Source of the DNA: a virus
IMG/VR virus record: IMGVR_UViG_3300024356_000335
Coordinates: 1 to 37,931 of that record
Length of the DNA: 37,931 nucleotides
Strand: one strand, 5' to 3'
The position numbers were made by a program, and so were the translations under genes. Shown here piece by piece: positions 1 through 9,538 of the stretch; the first letter of the stretch is position 1; each line of letters opens with the position of its first letter. Below the pieces are notes generated by a model, which was given only the letters and a program-made list of their open reading frames with translations, was not told the origin of the DNA and did not search any database.

Positions 1-783
1 AAACACTTTCGAATGACTGGTGGCGAGCCCTTGATGGATAAAAACACATACCGTGTATTCGACTATGTGTTAGAGCATCCTAGTCCTGATTTGCATCTTG
101 ATGTTACTAGTAATTTCAGTGTCGAGCCTGAACTGTTTGAGCGATATCTAGACTATGTGAAAAAACTTACAACAAACGAGCCAAAAAGACTGCAACATTT
201 TATGCAATACGTGAGTCTGGATTGTGTGGGGCCTAGAGCTGAATATGGCAGACACGGACTTAACTTTAACAGACTCTGGGATAACGTTAATAGATTCCTT
301 AATGAAGTCCCAAATAGAAGTAGCTTGACGTTCATTATTACAATGAACGCTCTTAATGTGACTGGTGTCCGAGAACTGTTTAATGCTATATTAGGACTAA
401 GAGAGATATACAGCAAGACCTATCAGAGAGTATGGTTTGATACTCCTATACTAAGACAACCCACGCATCAAAGTTTGCAGATATTGCCCGAGATGTATTC
501 TGATTTACTGGAGGAAAGTTGGGTATTCATAATGAAAAATCTGGAAACCGTAGAAAAGCCGTTTAAAGGATTTAAGGATTACGAGTTACAAAGATTGCAA
601 AGAGTTATAGATTGGATGAATGAAGGTCGTAATTTAGACCCAAAATATGTTACAATGCAACAAGCTGACTTTTATAGATTTTTTAACGAGCACGATAAAC
701 GGCGCAGTACGGACTTTCTAAAAACATTTCCAGAAATGTCTGAATTTTGGCGCCAATGTGAGTACTATGCCAAAACACAATAA
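1..783 (+). CDS. Radical SAM protein, twitch type, 5'-truncated
   Basis: The reading frame is open from base 1, and its first in-window residues lead straight into an internal radical SAM motif (RMTGGEPLM). The ATG at 13 is therefore not the real start: the N-terminal half, with the CX3CX2C cluster site, lies outside the window. The GGEP motif contacts the methionine amino group of SAM in this superfamily. The C-terminus carries the DKRRSTDFLKTFPEM signature, which recurs in most of the following paralogues. It is the first of seven consecutive radical SAM genes, and gene 2 overlaps its 3' end. The substrate is unknown. Confidence 0.88.
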   Translation, partial: KHFRMTGGEPLMDKNTYRVFDYVLEHPSPDLHLDVTSNFSVEPELFERYLDYVKKLTTNEPKRLQHFMQYVSLDCVGPRAEYGRHGLNFNRLWDNVNRFLNEVPNRSSLTFIITMNALNVTGVRELFNAILGLREIYSKTYQRVWFDTPILRQPTHQSLQILPEMYSDLLEESWVFIMKNLETVEKPFKGFKDYELQRLQRVIDWMNEGRNLDPKYVTMQQADFYRFFNEHDKRRSTDFLKTFPEMSEFWRQCEYYAKTQ

Positions 784-2122
784 CGAATCCTATCTAGATT
801 ATAAACAACGTGTCATTGATATAAAGAGTGAGAGTTGGTGCGCCGCTAAATGGTATAATGCTACTATTTGGTTAGGTAGTGGCCAAACTACAAGCTGCCA
901 CCATCCATTACCACATCACGTTTCTGTTGAGGATGTAAAAGCCAATCCCAGGGCACTGCATAACACTACTCAAAAGAAGCTAGAACGTAGTCAAATGCAA
1001 CGTGGAGAACGGCCTTCAGGTTGTGAATATTGCTGGAAAATAGAGGATGCTGACAGTAACAACATAAGTGATAGGGTGTACAAAACAATCATATATGATG
1101 ATAAGGATCTAGACTATGCATTTAATTTACCGTCGGATAGTGACGTTAACCTACAAACTCTTGAAATATCTTTTGACCGCACTTGCCAATTTGCTTGTTC
1201 TTATTGTAATCCTGCCTTTAGTAGTACCTGGGTTAGAGACATTAAAAACAATGGACCCTACATCAATCTGGTTAGTGACGGCAGGAACCACTTTACTCAT
1301 ACTCACGATCATAGTCAACTTTATAAGTTCGGCGAGGAAAACCCTTACGTTACTGCATTTTTTAACTGGTGGGAGACAGATCTACACAAGAGCTTAAAGG
1401 AGTTAAGAATAACTGGCGGCGAGCCTCTTATGTCAGGATACACCTGGAAGCTTATTGATTGGTTTAAGGAAAATAAAAACAAGAGTAATACTCAACTTGC
1501 TATTAATAGTAATCTTGGATTTGATAGAGAAAAATTACAGGACTTTCTAGATAGAATCAAGGATCTACCACACGTAGAGTTGTATACTAGTAACGAAAGC
1601 GTGGGTGTTCAGGCTGAGTATATAAGAGATGGGCTTGACTATAAACAATGGTTGGATAATATAGAATTACTTTTAAAAAGCGATTCCATAAAAGCACTGC
1701 ACGTTATGTGTACTATTAATGCATTATGCTTAGATTCACTACCAGAATTCTTAACCAAGCTCCTTGAATTTAAAAGTAACTTTGGTCGAGATAGGATTAA
1801 TTTTACATTAAATATATTAAGATTTCCAAGTTTTCAAAGTCCTCTAGTTTTGCCATCTGATATAAAAACTTATTATAGAAATAGGTTATCCAGATGGCTT
1901 GATGTCTGGCAAAATCACATAGGTTTGCACGAGCACGAAATAGCTCATATAAACCGTTTGATAAACTATCTTGACGTAGTGGAAACTCCACACAGCGAAG
2001 CTTTCGATATAACTAAACTTAGAAACGACTTCAAGTATTTTTATCAACAATATGACCAACGACGAAATAAAAATTTTGAAAATAGTTTTCCTTATCTAGC
2101 AGAATGGTATAAAACCATATGA
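767..2122 (+). CDS. Radical SAM protein, twitch type (array member 2)
   Basis: Counting from a GTG at 758, the 4Fe-4S site CX3CX2C (CQFACSYC) lies at about residues 143-150 and TGGEP at 219-223. Before it, Cys pairs at about 28/47 and 89/92 look like an N-terminal twitch domain that would hold a second Fe-S cluster. The C-terminus has the motif DQRRNKNFENSFPYL. I chose the ATG at 767, but the GTG at 758 adds only three residues and cannot be excluded. It overlaps the previous gene and joins the next by ATGA, which suggests translational coupling. It is closest to array member 3, with a shared unusual N-terminus (WC...SC, then C-x2-CW). The chemistry is SAM-dependent radical formation; the substrate is unknown. 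Confidence 0.93.
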   Translation: MPKHNNESYLDYKQRVIDIKSESWCAAKWYNATIWLGSGQTTSCHHPLPHHVSVEDVKANPRALHNTTQKKLERSQMQRGERPSGCEYCWKIEDADSNNISDRVYKTIIYDDKDLDYAFNLPSDSDVNLQTLEISFDRTCQFACSYCNPAFSSTWVRDIKNNGPYINLVSDGRNHFTHTHDHSQLYKFGEENPYVTAFFNWWETDLHKSLKELRITGGEPLMSGYTWKLIDWFKENKNKSNTQLAINSNLGFDREKLQDFLDRIKDLPHVELYTSNESVGVQAEYIRDGLDYKQWLDNIELLLKSDSIKALHVMCTINALCLDSLPEFLTKLLEFKSNFGRDRINFTLNILRFPSFQSPLVLPSDIKTYYRNRLSRWLDVWQNHIGLHEHEIAHINRLINYLDVVETPHSEAFDITKLRNDFKYFYQQYDQRRNKNFENSFPYLAEWYKTI

Positions 2123-3525
2123 AAGAACAAGAAATAAAGTTTTTTAAGAAAAAACATCTAGATACCAAGTCATCCAGCTTCTGTGGCCACAAGTGGTATT
2201 ATGCCACTGTGCAGTTATGGATGGGTGGCACACAAAGTTGTTTTCATAATCCCGGACATCAAATTGATGCAGAAGAAATTAAACTTAATCCGTCGGCTAT
2301 CCATAATACAAAATTTAAAAAGGCTGAACGTGCTCAAATGTTGCGCGGAGAACGTCCAATTAATTGTCAGTTTTGTTGGGTAATTGAAGAGTCAGATCCT
2401 GAAGCAATATCAGACAGGATGAGATACAGTACATTATATAGTCCTGAAGAACTTGACCTAGCCTTCAATGCAGACCCCAATTCCGATGTCCAACTAAGAG
2501 AACTGGAAATAGCTTTTGATAGAACTTGTCAGCTAGCCTGTAGCTATTGCAGTCCGTATATTAGTAGCAGCTGGGCTCGCGATGTTAGGCAAAATGGCCC
2601 TTATGTAAATTTAACTACCAACGGCAGCGATCAATATTCCAACACACAGGATCATACAGTAAAATATGATTATAATGATCGCAATAACAATCCCTACATA
2701 GAAGCATTTTTTAAATGGTGGGAAACTGACCTGCATAAGCATCTAAGATCAATTCACTTCACTGGTGGTGAGCCCACGATGGGCGGATATTTGTGGAGAT
2801 TTCTGGATTGGTGTGGAGAGCAAAAAGGCACCGCATTAGAGAATATTGGCATAATTACCAATCTATCCTATGATGACGATGTTTTGGATAAATTAATTGA
2901 TCATATTAATCGAGCTAAAAGAAACATCAAGCATATTATGGTTCTAGTTAGCATTGAAAATATTGGTGACAAAGCAGAGTATGTTAGAGATGGTTTGGAT
3001 AGTAAACAGTTTGAAAAAAACTTAAAACGTCTAATTTCTGAAAGTAGTGTTGATACTGTTTACTTACAATCGACAATTAATGCAATTAGTATTGATGGGT
3101 ACTTGGAGTATTTGCACTGGATTAGGGATTTTAGAAAAGAAAATAATTGCAAGGGTAAACTTGGTACCTATATTAATTTTGTGAGATTTCCGGCATTTCA
3201 AAATATTTTTATTTTGCCAATGGAGAAACGAATTCAATATAGTGATGAACTAATTCAGTTTTTATCTAACACAGAAAATACACGATATTTTAAAGAAGAT
3301 GATCTACTTTTAATTAAGAGACTTGCTGATTATTTAAAAACTGTTGAAGTTCCACATAAAGGAATTATTTTTGAAGAGCAGGATTATGACAATCAAGAAG
3401 TCGTTTATATAAAGCCAGATCTTGTTAAAGATTTTAAAAGCTTTTTTGTTCAATACGATCAAAGACGAAATAGGAATTTTGAAAAAACTTTCCCTAACTT
3501 AGCTGAATGGTATAGGTCATTATAA
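2119..3525 (+). CDS. Radical SAM protein, twitch type (array member 3)
   Basis: The 468-residue protein has CX3CX2C at residues 137-144 (CQLACSYC), FTGGEP at 214-219 and N-terminal cysteines at 22, 41, 83 and 86 for a probable auxiliary cluster. Long stretches match array member 2, including RGERP, the DRTCQ region, FF-WWETDLHKHL and the C-terminal DQRRNRNFEKTFPNLAEWY. The two therefore look like a duplication. The start overlaps the previous stop as ATGA, and its own stop overlaps the next start as TAATG. Function beyond radical SAM chemistry cannot be read from the sequence. Confidence 0.93.
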   Translation: MKEQEIKFFKKKHLDTKSSSFCGHKWYYATVQLWMGGTQSCFHNPGHQIDAEEIKLNPSAIHNTKFKKAERAQMLRGERPINCQFCWVIEESDPEAISDRMRYSTLYSPEELDLAFNADPNSDVQLRELEIAFDRTCQLACSYCSPYISSSWARDVRQNGPYVNLTTNGSDQYSNTQDHTVKYDYNDRNNNPYIEAFFKWWETDLHKHLRSIHFTGGEPTMGGYLWRFLDWCGEQKGTALENIGIITNLSYDDDVLDKLIDHINRAKRNIKHIMVLVSIENIGDKAEYVRDGLDSKQFEKNLKRLISESSVDTVYLQSTINAISIDGYLEYLHWIRDFRKENNCKGKLGTYINFVRFPAFQNIFILPMEKRIQYSDELIQFLSNTENTRYFKEDDLLLIKRLADYLKTVEVPHKGIIFEEQDYDNQEVVYIKPDLVKDFKSFFVQYDQRRNRNFEKTFPNLAEWYRSL

Positions 3526-4871
3526 TGAGCGATGATACAAACGATATCAAGGGATTTTACAATAAAGGGTACAAGTATAATGACAGGAAACCCTTTTTTA
3601 TTAATGACCAAGATCTTACTGACAAACAAAAGCACTTACTAACAGAAAGTGATACTTTCTGTATGTTACCCTGGGTTCATATGCACGCCTTCCCTGATGG
3701 CAGGGCCTATCCGTGTTGCCTAGCAGACTATTGGCACCCAGTGGGTGATCTCAGACAACACACAATGGAGGAAATCTGGAATCAACGCCCTTTAAGAAAA
3801 ATGCGTAAAAATATGCTTGAAGGTCAACCCAGTGTCCAGTGTACTAAATGTTATGAACAGGAAAAAAATGGACTGTTCAGTATGAGATTTGACAGCAATA
3901 GGAACTATGGACATCATATAGCACAAGCTGAAGCAACTAATCTAGACGGGTCAGTGGACGACTTTAAAATCAGATACTGGGACGTAAGATTTAGTAATTT
4001 GTGTAATTTTAGTTGCCGTACCTGCGGTCCAATTTTTAGCAGTAACTGGTATAATGAACACGTAAAACTCTACGGCAAAAAGCCTGATGTTTTGGGTAGA
4101 GAAATGATGCGTATAGAATACGCAGCGGGCGATGAGCAATCTATGTTGCAACAGATGGAACCGCATATCCCCTATCTAGAACAGGTTTACTTTGCTGGTG
4201 GGGAGCCACTGATAATGAAAGAGCATTATTTTATGCTAGAGAAATTATTAGAACAGGGTAAAACAGATATAAGAATACAGTACAATACAAATTTTAGTGA
4301 ATTGGCATTTAAAGACAAACACGTATTTGAATACTGGCGTCATTTTAAAAATATCAGTGTAGGCGCCAGTCTAGATGCCAGTGGTAGTCGAGCAGAGCTA
4401 ATGAGAAAAGGTACAAAATGGAGTCAAACAGTAGACAATAGAATGCGTATGCTCCAGGAAGTGCCGCACGTAGATTTTTATATTGCTGCCACTGTAAGCT
4501 CAATGAATGCTTTGCACGTTCCTGATTTCCATAGAGAATGGGTAGAGCTTGGTCTAATCAAGGCTAAAGATTTTAATATAAATGTCTGCCAAGGCCCTGA
4601 ATGGTATAGAGCAGACATTTTACCTAGCAGCATAAAGAATCAGATAAATTCCAAGTATGAGAAACATTTAGAGTGGCTAGAACCACAGGACTCTCTCAAA
4701 CGAGCCACCTTGGGCTACAGGGGATTGTTAAACTTTATAAACAGTAAAAATTCTGAAAATCTTATACCAAGATTTCTTAAAGAAGTTTCTCTGCTAGATC
4801 AAACTAGAAGTGAAGATTTTTTCCAAGTATTTCCCGAATTATTAGAATTAAAAAATTATGAATCTACCTGA
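3525..4871 (+). CDS. Radical SAM protein, twitch type (array member 4)
   Basis: This is a 448-residue radical SAM protein. The N-terminal region carries the motif CMLPWVHMHAFPDG followed by PCC and CTKC (cysteines at about 46, 64/65, 106 and 109), the form usual for N-terminal twitch radical SAM proteins. CX3CX2C is at 160-167 (CNFSCRTC) and AGGEP at 224-228. The C-terminus has DQTRSEDFFQVFPEL. It shares one base with the previous stop (TAATG), so it is probably coupled. About 40 residues precede the first cysteine motif, longer than in its neighbours. The substrate is unknown. Confidence 0.94.
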   Translation: MSDDTNDIKGFYNKGYKYNDRKPFFINDQDLTDKQKHLLTESDTFCMLPWVHMHAFPDGRAYPCCLADYWHPVGDLRQHTMEEIWNQRPLRKMRKNMLEGQPSVQCTKCYEQEKNGLFSMRFDSNRNYGHHIAQAEATNLDGSVDDFKIRYWDVRFSNLCNFSCRTCGPIFSSNWYNEHVKLYGKKPDVLGREMMRIEYAAGDEQSMLQQMEPHIPYLEQVYFAGGEPLIMKEHYFMLEKLLEQGKTDIRIQYNTNFSELAFKDKHVFEYWRHFKNISVGASLDASGSRAELMRKGTKWSQTVDNRMRMLQEVPHVDFYIAATVSSMNALHVPDFHREWVELGLIKAKDFNINVCQGPEWYRADILPSSIKNQINSKYEKHLEWLEPQDSLKRATLGYRGLLNFINSKNSENLIPRFLKEVSLLDQTRSEDFFQVFPELLELKNYEST

Positions 4872-6066
4872 AACCATATGTATGTTACCTTGGGTTAGTA
4901 TAGAAACCAGTCCTATGGGTACTGTACGTCCTTGTTGTCTTGCTCGAGATGAAATACCCGATGAATCAGGTAAAAAAATTAATCTAAGAGAATCAAATCT
5001 TGTTACCGCTTATAAAAGTGTTTATATGCAAGATCTACGTAAACAAATGCTAGCTGGTGAGAAGCCCAAAACCTGCCAATTATGTTGGGAAGAGGAAGCA
5101 GCAGGCAGAACTAGTAAACGAATAAACAGTAGAATAAGATTGAAAGAGTTGTACAAAAAAGTCGACTGGCAAAACTTAACTCCTGATCAACTTTGGTTCG
5201 TAGACTTAAAATTAGGAAATATTTGTAATTTAAAATGTAGAATCTGCGGAAGCTGGAGTAGTAGTAAGTGGGCTGATGAAGAACTAAAATATACACCCAA
5301 CGTAAAAAAAGAAAATCACGTAGCCTATCAATGGTTGAAACAGGGTTCTTGGCCTAGGCAAAGCCCTGGTTTTTGGGAAAACTTAATAGAGTTACTGCCA
5401 GATATTAAGTACTTCGAGTTCACTGGCGGGGAGCCTTTTCTGATTCAGGAACATTTTGATCTTTTAAAAGTAGCTGTAGATAAAGGATATAGTAAAAATA
5501 TTGATATCCATTATAATACTAATGGTACAGTTGATCCTGATCAGTCCTGGATATGGCAGCACTTTGGTAGAGTAGACATAGCTTTTAGCATAGATAACGT
5601 TGGTGATAGATTTGAGTATGAACGATATGGTGCTAAATGGCAGGATGTAAATGATAACATATCCTGGATAAGTTCTTACAAACAGCACGACGGCGTTAAT
5701 CTTACTACACAACTTTGTTTTACTGTTAATATTCAAAACGTTTACTATCTAGATGAATTATTAGCCTGGGCTGATAAGAAGGGATTCGATAACATTTATT
5801 TTAATATGTTACATAGTCCTGATCATATGAGCATACAAAAAATGACTCCTGCTGCTAGAGATTTAGTCTTAAATAAACTTAAGACTACATTTTGGACTAC
5901 TAAGTTTTATCAACGTGAAATAGATAATATTATTAAATTTATTGAAAATGGCACTGGTAGTGATGGCACAGAGTTTGTTCGACGTATGAAACAAACAGAT
6001 CAATATAGAAATCAAAATTTTAAAGACACGCATTTAGAGATAGCCACGGCAATGGGATATGAATAA
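4858..6066 (+). CDS. Radical SAM protein, twitch type (array member 5)
   Basis: The 402-residue protein begins almost directly with the twitch motif ICMLPWVSIETSPMG, followed by RPCCLA and CQLC (cysteines 8, 26/27, 73 and 76). The radical SAM site CX3CX2C is at 123-130 (CNLKCRIC) and FTGGEP at 188-193. The C-terminal signature is slightly diverged (DQYRNQNFKDTHLEI). The ATG lies 14 bases inside the previous gene, which supports operon coupling. This is the most compact and canonical of the early members. No substrate can be assigned. Confidence 0.94.
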   Translation: MNLPETICMLPWVSIETSPMGTVRPCCLARDEIPDESGKKINLRESNLVTAYKSVYMQDLRKQMLAGEKPKTCQLCWEEEAAGRTSKRINSRIRLKELYKKVDWQNLTPDQLWFVDLKLGNICNLKCRICGSWSSSKWADEELKYTPNVKKENHVAYQWLKQGSWPRQSPGFWENLIELLPDIKYFEFTGGEPFLIQEHFDLLKVAVDKGYSKNIDIHYNTNGTVDPDQSWIWQHFGRVDIAFSIDNVGDRFEYERYGAKWQDVNDNISWISSYKQHDGVNLTTQLCFTVNIQNVYYLDELLAWADKKGFDNIYFNMLHSPDHMSIQKMTPAARDLVLNKLKTTFWTTKFYQREIDNIIKFIENGTGSDGTEFVRRMKQTDQYRNQNFKDTHLEIATAMGYE

Positions 6067-7177
6067 GAAACCACTTTGTGTAAACCCTTTTGAAGGAATA
6101 ATTATAGATGAATTTGGCGGCGCTAAACCCTGCCCTCCCTACCTAGCAAACTCCAACAACATTAATGTATTAAATTACTATCAACATCCAGAAATACTAG
6201 AACTACAACGAGCTCATCTAGAGGATAACGAACTACCCAGTGTATGCAGAACTTGTAAAACAAACGAAGAAAAGTATGGAAGCAGTCTTAGATTTAGCAA
6301 AACTGCAAGAGACATAGAATACAAGGTGGGGCAGTTTGATCAAGGCACTATTTTAATTTCCACTAGCAATGCGTGTAATTTAAAATGCTTGCCCTGTAGT
6401 TACAGTAGTTTCCCCAGGATCAAAGAATTAATAGAAATTAAGGTACTCCAACCCTATCAGGATATAGGGCTAATAGATTTATCTGATAATAAAATGGAAC
6501 GTATTTTAGAAATAATAGAAAAATATAATTATACTACAGTGAGTTTATTAGGTGGAGAACCTTTTTACGATAAAGTTACCTTTAGAATGATTGATCAATT
6601 AATCAACCGTGGATTATCTAAAAAGTTAAAATTATATTTTACCACAAACACAACTAATATTAATCCAGCCAAAATAGAAAAAATACAGAATAATTTTAAA
6701 GATTTTGAAATAGATTGCAGTATAGATGGTGTTGGAGAAGTTAATGATTATCTAAGATACCCCTCTCGTTGGGATCAAATTTTAAATGGTATTTCTATTC
6801 TTAGAAATCTCAATCAACCTTTTAATATAAGAACAGCGTTCAGTAATCTTGCGTTACTGAGATATCCTGACTTAATATTGTGGTGTTTGGAAAATAACAT
6901 AAAAAATATTTACCTTTGCTCAGTGGACGATCCTGAAATTATGAATCCCCAACGGCTACCATTGGGCCTAGCAGAAAGTTTGCGCAAAAAATATGAAGTT
7001 TTAGCCAAGCTAGATGTCAACAACACTACGAAAATGTCTATCCAAGCCGCCACTGGGTATGCCACAAATCTAGACGAAACTGGATTTAGTAAAAGCCTAG
7101 AGTTTTTTAGAAAACACGACCAACATCGTGGAAATAATCTAGTAGAAGTATTTCCTGAACTAAAGCCCTATGTCTGA
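6059..7177 (+). CDS. Radical SAM protein, twitch type (array member 6)
   Basis: At 372 residues this is the shortest complete member of the array. CX3CX2C is at 106-113 (CNLKCLPC) and LGGEP at 164-168. The N-terminal twitch motif is altered to CVNPFEGIIIDEFGG with KPCPP and CRTC (cysteines 7, 25, 63 and 66), and PWV is replaced by NPF. The C-terminus is DQHRGNNLVEVFPEL. It overlaps both neighbours by 8 bases. It is the most divergent member and may act on a different position or substrate from its neighbours; that is inference. Confidence 0.93.
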   Translation: MNKKPLCVNPFEGIIIDEFGGAKPCPPYLANSNNINVLNYYQHPEILELQRAHLEDNELPSVCRTCKTNEEKYGSSLRFSKTARDIEYKVGQFDQGTILISTSNACNLKCLPCSYSSFPRIKELIEIKVLQPYQDIGLIDLSDNKMERILEIIEKYNYTTVSLLGGEPFYDKVTFRMIDQLINRGLSKKLKLYFTTNTTNINPAKIEKIQNNFKDFEIDCSIDGVGEVNDYLRYPSRWDQILNGISILRNLNQPFNIRTAFSNLALLRYPDLILWCLENNIKNIYLCSVDDPEIMNPQRLPLGLAESLRKKYEVLAKLDVNNTTKMSIQAATGYATNLDETGFSKSLEFFRKHDQHRGNNLVEVFPELKPYV

Positions 7178-8462
7178 AAAGCCTAAAAATTTATGTATGG
7201 CTCCCTGGGTTCATACTTATCTTAGCCCTCAAACTGAAAGAAGAATGTGTTGTGCAAGCAGGGAACCCGCGCAAAATTTTGAGCAATATATTGACACCGC
7301 TTCGGGTTCGGGAGAATATAAACCACTTACGCTAGAGCAACATTGGAACAGTGATCATATGAAATCTGTACGTAGGCGTATGATGGCTGGTGAAACCCTT
7401 CCTGAGTGTGAAGTTTGCAATAATAAGTTACTTAATACTGACGTTTACCGTAGCTATTTTAATAGATTGTTTGATCATAAGTATTTAGAGGCAATGGCTA
7501 ATACAGACGAAACCGGGCACACTTCACTACAACCTGTCAGTTGGGATTATAGGTTCAGTAATTTGTGCAATTTCAAATGTCGTATGTGTGGCGATATGCT
7601 TAGTAGTAGTTGGGAAACAGAACGCCGACAGTTTAACGATATAGATTGGTCTAATACAAAAAACAACTGGATGAAATCTGAAAACAAAATTAAGATAGAA
7701 AGTTTTCAGAACACACAAATCGAAGAAGAATTCAGAAAAGCTGTGGAAGAGCACCGAGTAGAAGAAGTCTACTGGGTAGGTGGAGAACCACTAATGTATG
7801 AACAACATTGGCGTTATATGGCAAGAATAATAGAACTAGGAGATGGCCAGAATGTTTATGCAAGGTACAACACAAATTTATCTAGAATTAATTATAGGGG
7901 TATCAATCTTTATAACGACATTCTTACTAGGCTTCGCGATTGGCAGATTTGCGCGAGCCTTGACGGTACAGGAACAATTGGGGAATACATTAGATCAGGT
8001 CTTAATTACGACCAGTGGCTTGAGAACTTCCGTGAAGGAATTAAAATCAGAACTCACTCACGTCAGCTCAGAATTGACTTTACGCTCACTCTGCCCGGAA
8101 TGTTTGAAGTTAACAAAATACAACAACTCGCAGACTCGCTAGGAGTAGATGTGTTGGCCAAGGTAATTTTTAGTTTCAGTCCAGATATTATACTATCTCC
8201 GCTGGCATTACCTAGAAACATTTTAAATAACTGGGTAGATGAGCTACTACCCAATGTAACAGGATCTTTACGAGATATCCTAGTGCAATTAAAAAATCGC
8301 CCAACATTTCAAGAACAATATGGGGATAATTACCTTGATCATCTAGCGATTGGTAAACAACAAACTCTTAAAATAGAATCTAGACGAAAAGCTGACACCT
8401 GTCTAGAAGAAATATTATCGCAAAGAAAAGAAGTGTATGACTGGTATAAATCAATTAGTTAA
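7170..8462 (+). CDS. Radical SAM protein, twitch type (array member 7)
   Basis: The 430-residue protein has the N-terminal motif CMAPWVHTYLSPQ with MCC and CEVC (cysteines 9, 27/28, 80 and 83), CX3CX2C at 133-140 (CNFKCRMC) and VGGEP at 203-207. Unlike members 1-6 it does not end in the D-x2-R...FPEL signature; its tail is Arg/Lys-rich with two short acidic patches. The start overlaps the previous gene by 8 bases. It closes the radical SAM array and its 3' end overlaps the next, unrelated gene by 26 bases. The substrate is unknown. Confidence 0.94.
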   Translation: MSEKPKNLCMAPWVHTYLSPQTERRMCCASREPAQNFEQYIDTASGSGEYKPLTLEQHWNSDHMKSVRRRMMAGETLPECEVCNNKLLNTDVYRSYFNRLFDHKYLEAMANTDETGHTSLQPVSWDYRFSNLCNFKCRMCGDMLSSSWETERRQFNDIDWSNTKNNWMKSENKIKIESFQNTQIEEEFRKAVEEHRVEEVYWVGGEPLMYEQHWRYMARIIELGDGQNVYARYNTNLSRINYRGINLYNDILTRLRDWQICASLDGTGTIGEYIRSGLNYDQWLENFREGIKIRTHSRQLRIDFTLTLPGMFEVNKIQQLADSLGVDVLAKVIFSFSPDIILSPLALPRNILNNWVDELLPNVTGSLRDILVQLKNRPTFQEQYGDNYLDHLAIGKQQTLKIESRRKADTCLEEILSQRKEVYDWYKSIS

Positions 8463-9537
8463 AGTAATACTATCCAATCCCTTGAATAAAAAGGACACAG
8501 TCGACTATAATATAGTTGTGGCTGATAATGTTTTGGCTCGAGACTGGGTATTTGCACTCAAAGAAATTTTACACAATAAAAAACATCTTGAGAAAAATTA
8601 CTGCTTTATGGGTTTTCCTTACACAGCCAGAGATCTAAATTTTTTAACAAACAGTTTAAACAATCATATTGCAACAATCAATAACTTTTTTGGTAGCGAA
8701 TACACCATTGAAGAAAACTACACACAGGAATGCTGGACAGATAATAGCGATCTAGGGCCCAATCACGAAATGTTTAACTTATTACACAATCATTTCGAAG
8801 TGTTACAGGGCACAGTTTGGGATTTAAGTGATTATTATAAAAAAGCAAATTACAAAACTAAGTACGCTATTCGTCAACTTAATAATATCTGTCACGAACT
8901 AGAGTCATATGTTCTAAGTCAGAGAAAACTTCAAACTGTGCCCTTCTGGATACGGCCAAGTCAGATAACAACATTTTTGCAAGCAGGTAGATATATTCTA
9001 ACAGACGAACACAGGAAACTTTTTACAGTTAATGGTTATGATCGTGTGCTAGGTGGTGTTTATATGCACTGGACTCAAATAGGAAAAACATTATTTGAGG
9101 TTTTTAGAGATGAGGGGGCTCCTGATCTAAACGACACAATTTGTGAAGCTATAACAGAATTAAAATTCTACAGTGGAGAATTTGATGTAGAATGGGGTAA
9201 TGATGTAGTCTACGGTGGTGCTGCCTACTGGCACACAGAGCAACAAGATAAATTTAGAGAATGGCTAACACGCAATGGTAAAGATTATAATGATCCTAAA
9301 TTAAGTCTTGGATATCTGCCTATAGGTCAGGTGGATTTACAAAATAGCTTTGGCACTGTAGATGCACAGGAAATCTGGAAAATACTAGGAGACCATCTTA
9401 ACATTCAGGCTATTGAGGTCGACGGTATAAGACAAGAATATGATTATTGTTGGTCAGATCCCAATTATCAAAGTCAGCAAATAGATATGATGAAACCTGG
9501 TTACGACTATAGCAGTAAATACTCTGTTGGGAAATAA
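8437..9537 (+). CDS. Conserved phage-type protein of unknown function
   Basis: The 366-residue protein is soluble, with no signal peptide or membrane segment and no radical SAM cysteine motif. It is rich in Trp, Tyr and acidic residues. Notable patches are FMGFPYTARDLNFL near residue 55, and WGNDVVYGGAAYWHTEQQ plus LSLGYLPIGQVDL in the second half. I do not recognise an enzyme family. The position directly after seven radical SAM genes, with a 26-base overlap, suggests it acts with them as a partner, carrier or substrate protein. The next gene starts one base after its stop. Confidence 0.82.
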   Translation: MTGINQLVKVILSNPLNKKDTVDYNIVVADNVLARDWVFALKEILHNKKHLEKNYCFMGFPYTARDLNFLTNSLNNHIATINNFFGSEYTIEENYTQECWTDNSDLGPNHEMFNLLHNHFEVLQGTVWDLSDYYKKANYKTKYAIRQLNNICHELESYVLSQRKLQTVPFWIRPSQITTFLQAGRYILTDEHRKLFTVNGYDRVLGGVYMHWTQIGKTLFEVFRDEGAPDLNDTICEAITELKFYSGEFDVEWGNDVVYGGAAYWHTEQQDKFREWLTRNGKDYNDPKLSLGYLPIGQVDLQNSFGTVDAQEIWKILGDHLNIQAIEVDGIRQEYDYCWSDPNYQSQQIDMMKPGYDYSSKYSVGK

Positions 9538-9538
9538 G

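Noticed and set aside
153-416. Open frames opposite or within the radical SAM genes (for example 153-416 minus, 1116-1397 plus)
   Set aside because: They lie wholly inside confident radical SAM genes in other frames, lack ribosome binding sites and have low-complexity hydrophobic products.
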